Part shown: positions 41,038 to 52,791 of the stretch, piece after piece | Numbering within the stretch: position 1 is the stretch's first letter | How the letters are laid out: each line of letters begins with the position of its first letter | Source of the DNA: Phoronis australis | Lineage: Eukaryota; Phoronida; Phoronidae | Direction: 5' to 3' | Assembly (NCBI GenBank): GCA_002633005.1 | Contig: NMRA01000137.1 | Location: 434,001-498,000, forward strand | DNA: 64,000 nucleotides | Position numbers and translations under genes: made by a program | The notes under the pieces: generated by a model | Databases searched by the model: none | What the model saw: only the letters and a program-made list of their open reading frames with translations | Told to the model about the DNA's origin: nothing

Positions 41038-44000
41038 CTGAAACAAAAGGTGAGCTGAGACGTGATGTTGACTGAAAAATGTAATAATGAAACACGTTTT
41101 GCACAAGGATCTTCCCAGAATATGTTCGGCGCCAAAAAGGCCCATGTCGTCAAGGTTGCAAAGTAAACTTGTTACACTGTGACCGCATGAACGTTACAGA
41201 TTACAAAGCAGGAACACACTGACATATCGGAGTTGAGATTCATGTATTTAACTTCCAAAGGGTAACGACAATGACGTAAACAATTCAATAACAGTAGGAG
41301 GTCCAGGAGATGGCGCTGTACTGCCGTCGCTGTTATCATCGTCAGTTTTATTGAAATATGTTTGGCAAAAACGTTACATCTTGCCTTTCACGAGCATGCT
41401 GCAATTAAAAACGGTTTCGATGCCGAGCTACGATTGTTAAGCAAACTGGTACGCGTTCTGTAAGACGCAAGACACTCGCGAGAAAAGACACTGTATTTAT
41501 AGTCCCTGAGTGGCAACTTTCCTGGAAATTCTAGTTCGGAGGTCAACATAAGACACACAGGTGATTCAATTTGCAATTTGTTTTTCGTACGAACCAGTTA
41601 TTTTTGGCTTTGGACACCGGATTTTCTATTCCAGGTGAGCAGTACATTCGTAAAAAGAGGTCATAGGTAAAATGTACCTAATGTACCCAAGCTTTATTCG
41701 TGTATATTATCAGTAGATAATGTATCGTGAATTGAAACTTTGAGTGTTCTGGAAACTGGAACAGTGTTATCGAATTCATGAGACGGATGCAACTGAGTTT
41801 CATGTTTTGCAAGAAGACGCGAATCTGTCTACGTTTTCTGTATACTTTAATATTTGTTCTATAACAAAAAAATAATCGCGTAATTCAGTTTTTCTCGCAA
41901 GGCTTACACTACGGAAAGCATTGAGGTAAATCATACCTTCATCTGCGTACGACTTTCTACTCGTTCTCTTAGCTTTGAATGTGAAAATAAATTTATACAC
42001 AACTGTACCAAATACCGACGCCAGCATCGGGCCTACCCAGTAAACCTGTAATACAAACCAGAGATACAATATTAACATTGTGCTAAACACGTCACAGGGG
42101 CACTACAATTTTCAAAATAAACACGAGACTTCGATTGAACTTTGTCAGACTCTGCCAAATATGAATAAACATCTTGACAGAATCATTTGGCAGTTTAGTC
42201 GAACTCTCATCGCAATAAAAAGCGTTGAATTTTCTTTTCAAACTTACGCCGGAGTTTATTAATGAGACGTTATCGTACAGTTTATTTGCGAGTGAACTTG
42301 CGCAGTAAGCTGTCGCAATTTCGAAAACGGGCATAGGGCAACACCTCTCAAAATTTAGCCAGTACTGAAAGGGACTATTGTTGAAAATAAATGGGCATTT
42401 ATTCAGCTTTTTGTAGCGAGACTTAATGTCTATACTGTCCACATTCGACCAGGACTTGTCAAGACACGGGAATACGCAGTTCACACGCACACTCCTTTCA
42501 ACACGGAAGCAAAGGATAATATTGTCGTGCGCAGAGGAGATCTCGGGACCAGAGCGTCTTCTCGACACGCCTTCTTAGCTTCGAAGCTATTGGTGATGTG
42601 AGTTCTGGTATCCAAAACATATTGCCCAAACAATCTTATGACGCGACGGTGGGCAAGCAACTAGCTACAAACACATAGGCGGATTTAGGGGGGCCCAGAG
42701 GGCCCGGCTCCCCCCCCCCCCCCCCCNNNNNNNCCCCCTTAGCTGCCGCAAAAAAATAAAACAGTAAGAGCATAGGGAAATGTAAAGTTTATTAATTACC
42801 CTCGGTAATTAAAATTATACGGATGAAAGAAGATTTAAATGTGTGCAGTTTTAGTGTTGGGGGGCACAACTTCGTTTCCGTCGTCTGCTCCACTGTGCAA
42901 TGAAGAAAATTTACTTCATTTTTTAAAGAAAATGGAACCTGAATGACGATGAAAAAACAGAAGCTGCTGGTAAGATGTGAATTTAATCGAAGCCTTAGTG
43001 AATCGCTCAGAAACTCGCAATACTCTCTTTGTCAAACCTTATCTTAAGACGATTTCCAAAGCAAACCCGTCATTATTGCCAACACGAAAAACGGATTAGG
43101 TCTTTTGGGCATTTGAAGACTATTTTAAATACGACAAATTTGTTAAGAATTGATGGCACAAAATATAAAACGTGTAATAAGCATTACAAAAAGAAGTAGG
43201 TTTCGCGCGCAAACGTTGTGGACTATAAACAAGTAGGTCTCTTAGTACGAGATTAGTAGTTAAATCGTGGTGGTGTAGTGGTAAAGCGCGCGCTCTATCC
43301 GCTATCTTTGGTACTTGCAGTTTTTCCTGTTTGACACGTTCTCCGTTTTTTTTTGCCTTTTTTTCTTGAATAATACTTCAGGAAACAAGGAAAATGCTTG
43401 ATTTTTAGAGGTAAAAACAAAAAAATCCTGGGCGGGGGGTTTGCCCCCCCTCCCGACCTCCCCCCATTCGGTGCTACGCGTGGTTCAGTTTGCGCAAATG
43501 CTTACAGCCGGACAAAATGTTGCCCCCCCCCCTTGTAATATCCTAGATCCGCCACTGAAACAGATAGGTCGGCATAATGAATGACGTGAGAGAAAACTTG
43601 TTACGTCATTCGCGACCAGTGTTTTTTAAGCGCAGCAATTTTACTTTCCCCCTGCAACAAACAAGAAAGCAAGCAAGCAAGCAAACCCACTTTACGGCTG
43701 CCTGGTAAAGATAGTATAGTGCCGTCCACACAGGCTTGCTCTAAAAGTAGAACAAGTTACTCCTGGAACAGTTGCCGCAAGGTTTAGAGGCGGTGTGGAC
43801 GCTAGTGCAACTTACCACACACGTGACAACTTACTCCACCGTATCGAGGTGGGTAACTTGTTCTAGGGTAACTTGCGCAACTTCCAATTCCTTTGTGGCG
43901 CAAACCTGGGGCAAGACGGAAGTAATTATCAGCTGCAATTACATACAGACGGGTTTTCTTTTGTGCGCCCTACGCGCATTAGGTGTTCACTGTTACACAC

Positions 44001-47000
44001 AGAGCGACAACTTCCGCCTAGTTAAAGGACATGTATGCGTGTGGACGCTCCAATTAAAAGTGGCGGGGTTCGTTGCACTAGTGCAAGTTGTTTTACAGTA
44101 GGGTGTGTGTGGACAGGGCATCGATTTCTAACTTACTTCAAACTATTTGCGCATTAGGAGCATGTACAGGTATGCTATTGCCCCTTGCACATGCGTAGCA
44201 AGCAGGTGCGTTCGAAGCGCAGGGTTTAGAGCGAGATTGGCCAAATCACACAAGATAACGCAAATTAAGCAAGTGAAAGACGTCTCGGGAGTAGGTTCGA
44301 ATGGTCCTTCCAAGTGTAGATAAGCAAATGAAATGATTGGCCTAGCATGCTGAATTATGGGACAACAGTCACCATTTAAAGAGCGACTTGCGTTTCGAAA
44401 AGTATCCTCGGGACTTACCCAATGGTTAGCCCATTTACCGGTGACCAGTGCAGGACCAAACGCTGCAGCAGGATTCATGCATCCTCCGGACATGTCAGCC
44501 TGAAGAACAAAACAGCGAGAACCTGTGTAAAACATGCACTACAATAGAAGTCGGCATTTAATGCATGGCTTCACGAGTCTTTGACACTTTCGCATGTGTT
44601 GGTCAACAACACTTTCTAGCAGTTACAATTTTACGCCAATAATTATAAAAGCTATCTCTGAGATTTGTTTTCCCGTTTTCCTCAGTGACAGTCACTAACT
44701 CCATGTCAAATAAACTGATAACAGAGATGTCATCTACTCAAGCCACGCTTCAAAAATATATAATTTTTGTGTATACACAAGAGACATCTCACAGCCGGAG
44801 ATGTACACGATTCAATAGCCGCGCCCCTAATTTGCAGTTAAGTGTACGATCATCTAAACCAGTCTCAGGCAACCAGATGGCAAACCTGAGTTACAAGTCC
44901 CTAGACCCACGCCCCTACGCCCCACACACACTAAAAATGTTGCATAACCTGGGACCAAACTCCAACCCCTGAAACAAGATTTCTAAACTGACAATGGGCT
45001 TTGATTATCGAGACAGAAGTTCTATCACATTATTGGCGCGTGTGTGGAGCTAACCAGCACAGATTTGATGTCAACTAGTGCGGGATGGGATAGAGGATGG
45101 GCGTAGCTAGCTGGAATTTTTGGCAAAGCCACGGAATTCGAAACGACTTCTGTGGTAAAGTAATCTTGTATTCGCTCTGAAAACTGCATTTTCCTCAGTT
45201 GCATGATATCGCAAAAAAAGATCTTGCATCAGATTGCCACATTTATGCAGAAATATCTTCAGTGGTGTTGATGTCGCACGCCGCGTTTTTATTAGACACT
45301 TCCATTGGCCCTTATCTTCAATTTCATTGACCCGTTAAACATTCTAATATCGACGCACTAACTGTCAGTAAATCATGTGAAGATCAGTAATTAAAGGCAC
45401 ATTTCAAGCTCACTGTTGCCATAATAGAGGTCGCTACAGTTAGTCCAATGATGATGGAGGGCATGAAGACTGGGCGATGTTTCTCGTCCGTTGTTCCCAA
45501 CGTGACCATGACCAGGAACATGGATATGAAAACTTCCACCAGCATCCCTTGCGCGGGTGTCAAGGCTAGACTGACGCTTGGTCCACCTATGTTGGGTCGA
45601 TTAGCTTCCGAACTGACTCTACAATTTGGAGCTTGCGTTAATAAAATGATGATACAGCTGGAAAAGTAAGGCTTTGACAAAACTAGGACAATCGTTATGA
45701 ACTTTCTGCATCGTCGCTAATGCGCTTGTGCGAAATGCAGTGGACGATCCTCTTGAAATGCGTAGGACATTGTGCGAAAAATGGTCATGGAGCACATTCA
45801 AAAGTTTCACTTTGATATGGAATGCGCATTGATATGGTAATACGCATCGTTTGGGGTCGTCATCGTAAAACAATACGGCGTTTCGTCTTTCTTTTCAAAA
45901 GTTTTGTGACTTTTCAAGTTGTTCGAAATATATGAGTTACTTTCATACAATCTTTCAGAACGGCTTACTCACTACCACAATGTCGTAAAATGAGTCGTTT
46001 GTTAACACTGAAACGTAGCAGCCAACACTCGAGCAGTAGTCTTGCCATGTCAAAACAGTTTCAAACTAAAAAAATATTTATTTCACAACATGACTCGGCC
46101 AGAGCAACAACCAGACGCTCATCTGTATCTGTACAGCTGGGAGACAAAACGGTTTTGCATGAAAGAAAAGCACTGATTTCATGGGAGGCAAAGTTTGCCT
46201 CAGATTCACCAAGCTTCCTTCTTCCCACGGAAAAATAATCCTGCCTTTATATCTCGAAAATTTTTATGTGACGAAGCCATCATGAAATAACGTCACATTT
46301 GCAGCGCCACCGCGCAAACTAAGCAAAATCAAAACAAAAGTTTATAATAATGATGAAAGAACAGACTTCCTTGACTGGATTGCATGAAACTGTACAGCTT
46401 ACTTTAGCGATTCGAAATTGGATGCGTGCGCATCTCAGCGAAGATTTGTGGGATATACGAGTCGTCCAATACCAAGAATGCAGCGCAAGTGTCACGCAGA
46501 CGATTGTCTGCCTGTTAAGCTTTCAGTTGCTTTTGGATAGATGCGACCTGCTTACTCGATTGCATCTGTGATAAACCGAACTCCTGACTGCTCGAAATAC
46601 AACTATGGAAAGCCAAAAAATGTAAAAAACATTTATTTTACTATCCAAAAATTGACAAAATACGCAAAATAATAAATTTTGATTCTCGGAGAAAAATAAA
46701 TTCCCTGGGAATTCCTTTTTTACTCCAGAAGTCACTTCATATACAAAAAATAGCAGATAACATCACATACACCAGGTATCACGCCGTGGCACGTGCTTTA
46801 GCATTGGTTGATGTAACCTCAGCAATCATTGGTTAGCTTTACAACACCGTGAAAAATGGCGGACTGTGAACGATTTTTAGCCTTGTCATACAAGTGGCGT
46901 CGCAGCAACTATTTCGTTTCTGCAGTGATGTTTAATAGCCGCCTGCTTGAAGCACATACATGTACAATAAGCACATATCTGGCCGCGCAACCGGAGTGTT

Positions 47001-50000
47001 TTTCACACTGTATGAATACAGGACAGTATCGTAAACAAAAGTCATCGACAGTAGAAAGATGCACTCCAAAAAGGCGCAACCACAATTTCTATGATTCACT
47101 TTTCCTGAACATTAATTTTATGCACTGATTGGTCTGTACATCAGACCACATTTACACTTCAGTCCATCAGTCATGCCAGTTTGTTTGCGTAAAGCGCTGC
47201 CTGTTGAGAATTCGACCAGCCACTCAGAAACGCCGGTGTACAATAATTTCCCGAGGAAAATTAAGTGATACCTGCGTGCTGGTGCGGCTACCGCCCCACC
47301 TAGCGGCACGCAGGGAACCAGCGAGGGTACGAAATAGTTCCGATTAGTGTATGTATGCAAATATGAGTAAAAAAAGTCCAGGTGCATATTTTTGTCTCAA
47401 TGTCAAATGAAAATACTGGCTTTGTATAGTTATTTTTTGTCTTGCGCATAGAAAATGGTGTTTCGCACTTTATATTAATTCTTGCTTACAATGAAATGTT
47501 TTGGGTTTTTCCGTATTGGCTTTCCATATAAAATGAAGTGATATCTACAGATCGTTTACGTCTACTGGCGATGCTGCTTTCTCTTGGATGACCGCTATCC
47601 CACTAGTGTTTCACAGCATGTAAAATTAATGGAACCTGGCTCTTACGCTAATAAACATTAATGCATCGATGCATGTAAACAAAAGAGTTTCCCGGTTTCG
47701 CTCCCAGAACGACCATAAAATAGACCGGTGTACCAATACCACAATTGGCATCTTAGGATAATGTGAGCATGTTCGACCAATCCAACAGTTGTACATGCCA
47801 TTGCACTAGCATCTGTAAAAAATAACTCGTTTCAAAGCCTAGCGCCTTCGATCAGAAACCTGATTCACGTTGTATTTCAACGCCCAGTTCATCGTACTCA
47901 AGGTTTCCACGAGCTATATGGCTAAGGCGTGGGGAAATTTATGATATAACAACCCTCTTAATTAGAGAGTGGACGTGTGAAAGGGATCCCCCTGCAGACA
48001 ATGGACACAAAGGTCACTATTTTTTCAAATAACGTCAATATTTTGTTTCTAAAACTTGTTAAGTGGTCTCTTTTGAACGGAATCAAATGGAAAAAGACAC
48101 TCTGTCGTATGTAAAATTCAAACACTAGAGGTCACCCTGTTAGGCGAAATTTGGCGGTGAAAGCCCCGCCCACCGGTCAGAGCAGCAGGTCTAGTATGCA
48201 CACCTTATGTAAGTAACCCCAGTACGGGTTACTGAGGTTACAAGTGTACGGAGTCAGGGAGTGGAATAGACAGGTGACCCGCATGTGCTATCACCTCTCG
48301 GCGGTGCTGACAAGGAGTGGAAATACTCTGGCAATATCACGGATCTTTGAGAATAAACGATATAACGTAATCTACACGGAATTTGAAGAAAGTCGTACAA
48401 ACTTACCCGTAGGCGAACGACGCGCCAACAACAGCACCCAGCAGCTGGGCAACATAGTAGTTTAGTGCTGCAATATACATCATAACGTTTTCAACAACAC
48501 ATCATTGTCGTGAAAAACAATCGTTTACAATCCCAGAACCCCACTCTTAACGAACACAGCTTACTTAAGTGCCCACCTGAGATCAGAACCGTCTGTGCAC
48601 ACAATTATATGAAAACTGCATCACTGTACTCGACCTAACTACAGATTTTCTGAAAGTAGTAATGTGAAAAATTTATATTTTATATAGAGATGCCACTGAG
48701 GGTTCGTTTGGCGATATTTTTTAAAATGGTAATTCTTGACGTGTTGCTCGGTGGAAAGTACCGCCGGCAGTTTGAACAGGTCCAAAACAGGTGCACCAGT
48801 GACATTTCTGCAAATCACTAAGATCGTATTTGAAATAAGAAATAATCCTATTAGCAAAGCTTCCTTTTTGCACTTGGTGCAAAAATTCGTTTTGAGTATG
48901 TACACACGTTCGACCATCTTCAGACGGATGACCAGGGTCAATAATATAGCCCAACTGGACACGCTCCACGAACAGCGTTTTTTGGCGCTAAATGTGGGTT
49001 TCGCGTGAGAGGTAACGCTTACTGATAACGAGTAATTGTCCACATTACTGAGAAAAAGTGTTGGCCCTAACTTCATGACTAGTGAATATCTCGCATATTG
49101 AATATAAAGAGTTGTAACGGTTCTCCACTTGTTTTATGAGCATGAAGTTAATGATGAAAAATACATGGTTCTTCAAAAACAAAGACACAATGACTTTAAA
49201 TAAAAAACTGTTTGGAGTTACACCATTTAGACATAATATTGATTTCATCTTGTTCATTACTCAGTTTAGAATTGATCTCTAAGCTTAGCAACAACTGAAA
49301 GATAACTTCTTCAGGCCAAATATTAAACTTTCAGGTGACCGACCGTGACCTGAAATATTATGAGCTTGGTATGAAAAAACGTGCTCGGAGCTATTTCCAA
49401 GCCCAGAAACTATACCTACCTGTACAATAACTAAGGAACAATTTGAGACCAATTTCATTACGGTTAGCGGTATAATTCAAAAGTTTTTTGATAGGAAGCA
49501 CTGCTTTACTGCCGCAGTAAGAAACGTTTTCCAAAAAAGAAAAAGACCGTGCGCTTATAGCAAAACCAGGGCATCATGAAATTACCCATTCTTTTGTCCT
49601 TACGACTGTACATTGATCGTAAACTATCACAAATGCTCTCTCAGTGTCCCTGATCACCTTTTCGACCTTCAAGGTGTCAAATGATTATTTGTGTATGCTA
49701 CATGTACTTGTAGCCTATGGGAGAATATCGAGTTACCCGAACTACACGGCTCATGCCCTGTGAACATATTTATTGGCTTACAAACACGGCTCACGGGCGT
49801 GTAAACTCAGTTCGCTAACTCACGAACTCTCGTCTAGACTCGACAAAATGCGACTTCCACACTTGAAACATACGAACTTATATCCACGAAGAAACACGGC
49901 ACACGAATCACGACAGAGGTTCCTATAAGCAGGGCCCACGGCCTCTTTTCTGCTCATGCACTTCTGCCACGAGATGACGTGCTTGACTGCTTTTGGTAGT

Positions 50001-51022
50001 ATCGAGTATTTCGACGGACGGACAAGATTTTGCTTTTGTTTAAAATCAAACACGGGGAAAATGATTCTGTTTATTCTGTTTTATTATAGTTGAACAGCAT
50101 AACACAGCGGTTTGTAAGCAGTGCTTGTTAGTGGAAGCGAGTCTGCAAACTTTTTGGGACTCCGAGCATAGATTTTGTTCCGTTAGTTCGGACACAAGTT
50201 AATAGCCGGTTAGCAGTTTTTTGAGTAAGAAACTAAGTTCGCATATATTCGTGAATGCGCAGTGCTGTTCGAGTCGCATGAATACGGTGCGATACATATT
50301 CCGAATAACGCCTCGTTTGAGATAACCGGGTGGATATTTAACTTGAGAAGTTATTTTGTCGTCTCAGACGACAACTGAGATTTTTCTTTTGACGCTGTGG
50401 TGCCATCGTCCCGTTAAGGTAACTCAGTAAAGGATCTGCGAACCAGGGGTGGTTAGCAACAGTGGCATTGTCTCGGGTTGGCTTTTCCATGGTTACCCCT
50501 TACCTCGATCACTGGAGGATCTTGCCAAATATCGCAACTGGGGCAAGCACTGTATTTGAAGGAAAATGTAGGCGTTCGCATTTAAATTGAGAGCGTTCTG
50601 AGCCCCTGACCCCAGATATCCACATTTGGGTAACCATTTCCCGCATTGCGTCGGTCTGAAGTGCATGTATGAATGCGTAGCGGCACTCATTGTATAATGA
50701 AGGGGATATCATTCTCCGGGGACCGGGCACGGGTCTTACCTCTGAACAACGATATCTGGCCGTCCAATAAGAACGCCGTGGTAATGATGGGATTCACGTG
50801 ACCCCCGCTGATGTGGCCAACCATTTCAATGATGCATAACAAGGTGATTCCAATGCATAGTCCGGCTCTCAACTTCGGGCTTCCATCGGTGTCGGCGTTC
50901 GTGGACACGAGCTGAGCCATCCCAACGAGAAAGGCAGTGCCGAGTATCTCACAGACGAGCGATTGCCAAAAAGCAAACGATCTCACCTCATCTTTTAACG
51001 CCGAAATTTTGCACAAGGTCAT
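40922..51022 (-). CDS. Aquaporin, AQP8-like (gene span, 6 exons, complete)
   Basis: Membrane water/small-solute channel of the MIP family. Six exons on the minus strand (phases 1,2,0,0,1) join to 297 codons from ATG at 51022 to TGA at 40922. Hallmarks: first half-helix GHISGGHVNP, second SGGCMNPAAAFGPALVTGKW, then HWVYWVGPMLAS; the SGGCMNPA.AFGPA pattern and the intron-joined LNYYVAQLLGAVVGA fit AQP8. Six membrane spans are visible. Two key positions are unusual: the first NPA is NPI and the Arg after the second NPA is Ala. The cytoplasmic tail is charged and ends in ARESIL. The gene converges on the glutamate receptor. No frameshift or stop was seen, so it is probably functional with altered selectivity. 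Confidence 0.93.
41937..42045 (-). CDS. Aquaporin exon 5: membrane helix 6
   Basis: 109 nt with TATTACAG acceptor and GTATGA donor. It encodes VYWVGPMLASVFGTVVYKF then a basic stretch (KAKRTSRKSYADE). The HW|VYWVGP junction matches the start of helix 6 in aquaporins. Confidence 0.93.
42674..43557 (+). mobile_element. DNA transposon E1, TIR CA(T/G)(A/T)GGCGGAT(T/C)TAGG, 5-bp target duplication
   Basis: It lies in aquaporin intron 4. The left end is CATAGGCGGATTTAGGGGGG and the complement of the right end CAGTGGCGGATCTAGG. AAACA flanks both sides (42669-42673 and 43558-43562). C/G homopolymers lie inside both ends; the left one breaks into 7 N at 42727-42733. No transposase seen, so non-autonomous, ~884 bp. 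E2 (52108) and E3 (52477) are relatives. CAG/CTG termini recall hAT elements, but hAT usually duplicates 8 bp. Confidence 0.75.
43264..43320 (+). repeat. Partial tRNA-like sequence inside E1
   Basis: GGTGGTGTAGTGGTAAAG matches the A-box region of the SINE segments at 15382 and 16241, but no B box follows. A truncated SINE head. Confidence 0.5.
43718..44120 (+). mobile_element. MITE-like element with GTCCACAC termini
   Basis: Left AGTGCCGTCCACACA and the complement of the right end TGCCCTGTCCACACA are terminal inverted repeats; subterminal AAAACAAGTT/AGAACAAGTT and GTGTGGACGC recur internally. About 400 bp without coding potential, in aquaporin intron 4. It resembles hAT-type MITE ends, but no target duplication was found. 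Confidence 0.55.
44419..44499 (-). CDS. Aquaporin exon 4: second NPA box (NPAA)
   Basis: 81 nt (27 codons) between TTCTTCAG and GTAAGT. It encodes ADMSGGCMNPAAAFGP then ALVTGKWANHW. The residue after the second NPA is Ala (GCA, plus-strand 44464-44466) where nearly all water channels have the selectivity-filter Arg. Confidence 0.95.
44500..45413. other. Aquaporin intron 3; nothing else seen
   Basis: Non-coding sequence; no repeat or other gene recognised. Confidence 0.6.
45414..45657 (-). CDS. Aquaporin exon 3: loop C and helices 4-5
   Basis: 244 nt with TTTTCCAG acceptor and GTGAGC donor. It encodes CIIILLTQAPNC, a loop with PNIGGPSVSL, helix 4 (GMLVEVFISMFLVMVTLG), then TTDEKHRPVFMPSIIIGL. 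The VE.F....LV....G..DEK pattern is typical of helix 4 of the family. Confidence 0.94.
45658..46769. other. Aquaporin intron 2, proximal part; nothing else seen
   Basis: Non-coding sequence with short chance open frames only. Confidence 0.5.
46770..47322 (-). mobile_element. MITE-like TIR element (copy B, inverted relative to 11842-12398)
   Basis: The reverse complement aligns with copy A over nearly its full length: GCTGGTTCCCTGCGTGCC start at 47322, TACGCAAACAAACTGG in the middle, GTGGCACGTGC at the far end. The terminal ~25 bases of the distal TIR are missing or degraded. It lies in aquaporin intron 2. An open frame of 90 codons at 46856-47128 crosses it but is not conserved in copy A. 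Confidence 0.7.
47323..48406. other. Aquaporin intron 2, distal part; nothing else seen
   Basis: Non-coding sequence; nothing supported. Confidence 0.5.
48407..48467 (-). CDS. Aquaporin exon 2: helix 3 start
   Basis: 61 nt, far too short to stand out alone, with TATTGCAG acceptor and GTAAGT donor. It encodes ALNYYVAQLLGAVVGASFAY. The Y-x-x-AQLLGA pattern is the canonical start of helix 3 in aquaporins, and its phases (1 in, 2 out) fit exons 1 and 3 exactly. Confidence 0.93.
48468..50739. other. Aquaporin intron 1; nothing else supported
   Basis: Three overlapping open frames at 48639-49076 on both strands show no family similarity. No repeat recognised except a weak resemblance of 49730-49830 to 4140-4300. 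Confidence 0.5.
50740..51022 (-). CDS. Aquaporin exon 1: N-terminus, helices 1-2 and first NPA box (NPI)
   Basis: 283 nt from ATG at 51022 to a GTAAGA donor. It encodes MTLCKISALKDEVRS, helix 1 (LVCEILGTAFLVGMAQL), helix 2 (AGLCIGITLLCIIEM) and the half-helix GHISGGHVNPIITTAF. The first NPA motif reads NPI (ATC, plus-strand 50786-50788). The E in VCEILGT and the GH.N motif are intact. The start is the first Met before helix 1. Confidence 0.93.
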
Positions 51023-52107
51023 TCCTTCGGCAGACCGTTAACACGGAATAGCGTCAATCCGATCTCAATATCGAAAAGTCAGGTGTAACTGAAGCCAGTG
51101 CATATAAAGTTGTCTGTTTAACTACGAGACTTGAAGTCAACAAATTATTTCGTCTGATCTGTACATCGCTCCTGGCTATGACTCATTTGCCTATTTTTCG
51201 GGTTACAATGGTAAACAGGCTGTAAAGAAAAAATGAGTAATATGTCACGCGGTGATAAAATGGTATTGAATGAAACAGTAACAAAGAGACAGAGACGGGC
51301 ACAGACTCTATTCACGCGGCGGACATTAAAATCGAAAGCGAGGCTCACTGCTATAAACAAAGCGGAAATTTACATTGCGTGAGTTAAATGGATGGTCTTT
51401 GGACTCCAACCTGAATATTAAATCTTAAAAAAATGCGTCAATAATTAACAACAGAGACGTAGAAAAATACAGTTAAAGAACAAGTCAATGCACCAAAGAG
51501 TTGTCTGACGAAAGGATATATTTTTTTCCGGAAAACTAGGTTCGAAACATGAAAAGTAAACATGACCAAATTGCGGCGATCGTAGTGTTACGGATTAGGT
51601 ATCATGCTGAATGCAGGGTTACGTTTCTTCTAATAAATTCTTGATAAAAATGCTTTCTACACGAACCAGGTCATCTGGTCGTATTGTTGACGAGTTGAAG
51701 ATATATTCGACAGTGGTGGCTCATAGCATTTTGCTGTCATGTGCAATTAGTCTCATCTGGTTTAATATGTTGATCAAGAGTAAGCCCATTAGCTTCAAGC
51801 ATAGCCTAGGTCCTGGTGAGGTAGGCACTACCGGGACTAACATTTGGTTTGTCATTGATCTGAAATAATACTTGATGTTATTAAATATATATTTTGATTA
51901 CGATAAGAAACTAGGCTCGCAATTGAAAATAAAAATTATATGACCATCAATTCTGCTTTCTTGGCTTTAATAATTACGTCTATTTCATGTGTTATATTTT
52001 TCAAATATCAATCTCGACCAAGTTGAATTTTAAAGTTAAAACACCCAATTCTTTCGTCCAAAGCATAACCTTGTTTTAGAGCTCAATCCAGTTAACTGGA
52101 CAGAACA

Positions 52108-52280
52108 CAGTAGCGGATTTAGAAGCCGGGGGAGCCATGTGGCTATGCCCCAGCCTCCCCCACCCCTAAAATTCTCCCAGATTCCATTTGGCAGTTTAGG
52201 AGCGCGAATTTCTGACGAGCAAAATCCTGGCTATTACTCTGNCCCCCCCCAACCCAACTCAAAGTCCTGAATCCCCCCTG
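52108..52280 (+). mobile_element. DNA transposon E2 nested in copy B, 5-bp target duplication
   Basis: 173 bp inserted into the 51260-52865 element. Left end CAGTAGCGGATTTAG and complement of the right end CAGGGGGGATTCAGG; GAACA on both sides (52103-52107 and 52281-52285). Copy A near 8765 has the unoccupied site. One N at 52242. Confidence 0.75.
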
Positions 52281-52476
52281 GAACAAGCATAGTTATCATG
52301 TTTCTTCAGAGGCCTCGTTCATATCCGAGGGGAAAGGTGCCTCATGTGCGTGCGGCCTTCTGAGAGGGGAACGTTTCGCCGAGTGACGGGTCAGTGAAAA
52401 CTCTACTGACTTCCCGATCGCCATCAATAGCACCCCGCCTTTTTGCAAGCTCTAATAGCTCTGTCTCAAGCATTTT

Positions 52477-52791
52477 CTGTGGCTGATCTGGGATACCGTA
52501 GTGAGGGGGGAGCCCGACACCCTCGGAGAAGCGGGCAAAGCGCGATTGTATGCACGCAGGCGGCCCGGAAGTTGCGGGCGCCGAGGATGTATACCTTCTG
52601 CTCAGGAAATCTGTCGTTGGGCTAAAAAAAAATAAAACGGAACGTGTTTTCCCCCCTTGTCCGCTACCGGTCCTAGCTCGAACTCACTGAGTACAAGTTT
52701 CCTCCCGCTTCACTCACGTTTTGCTGGTTTATTTTGCTTGCGGCAGTCAAGAGGAGGGGCCTGCCCCCTCCCCCCCCTAAATCCGCCTATG
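52477..52791 (-). mobile_element. DNA transposon E3 nested in copy B, 5-bp target duplication
   Basis: 315 bp inserted into the 51260-52865 element. Left end CTGTGGCTGATCTGGG and complement of the right end CATAGGCGGATTTAGGGGGG; ATTTT on both sides (52472-52476 and 52792-52796). The unoccupied site is at about 8630-8640 in copy A. G+C is higher than the surroundings. Confidence 0.75.

Noticed and set aside
42092-42568. 158-codon open frame on the minus strand inside aquaporin intron 4
   Set aside because: No recognisable family, no signal of domain structure; a frame this long can arise by chance in 64 kb of AT-rich DNA.
46856-47128. 90-codon open frame beginning MADCERFLALSYKW
   Set aside because: Lies within MITE copy B; the equivalent region of copy A is not open in the same way, so it is not a conserved protein.
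48639-49076. Overlapping open frames of 82-145 codons on both strands
   Set aside because: Mutually exclusive frames without family similarity; in an intron of the aquaporin gene.
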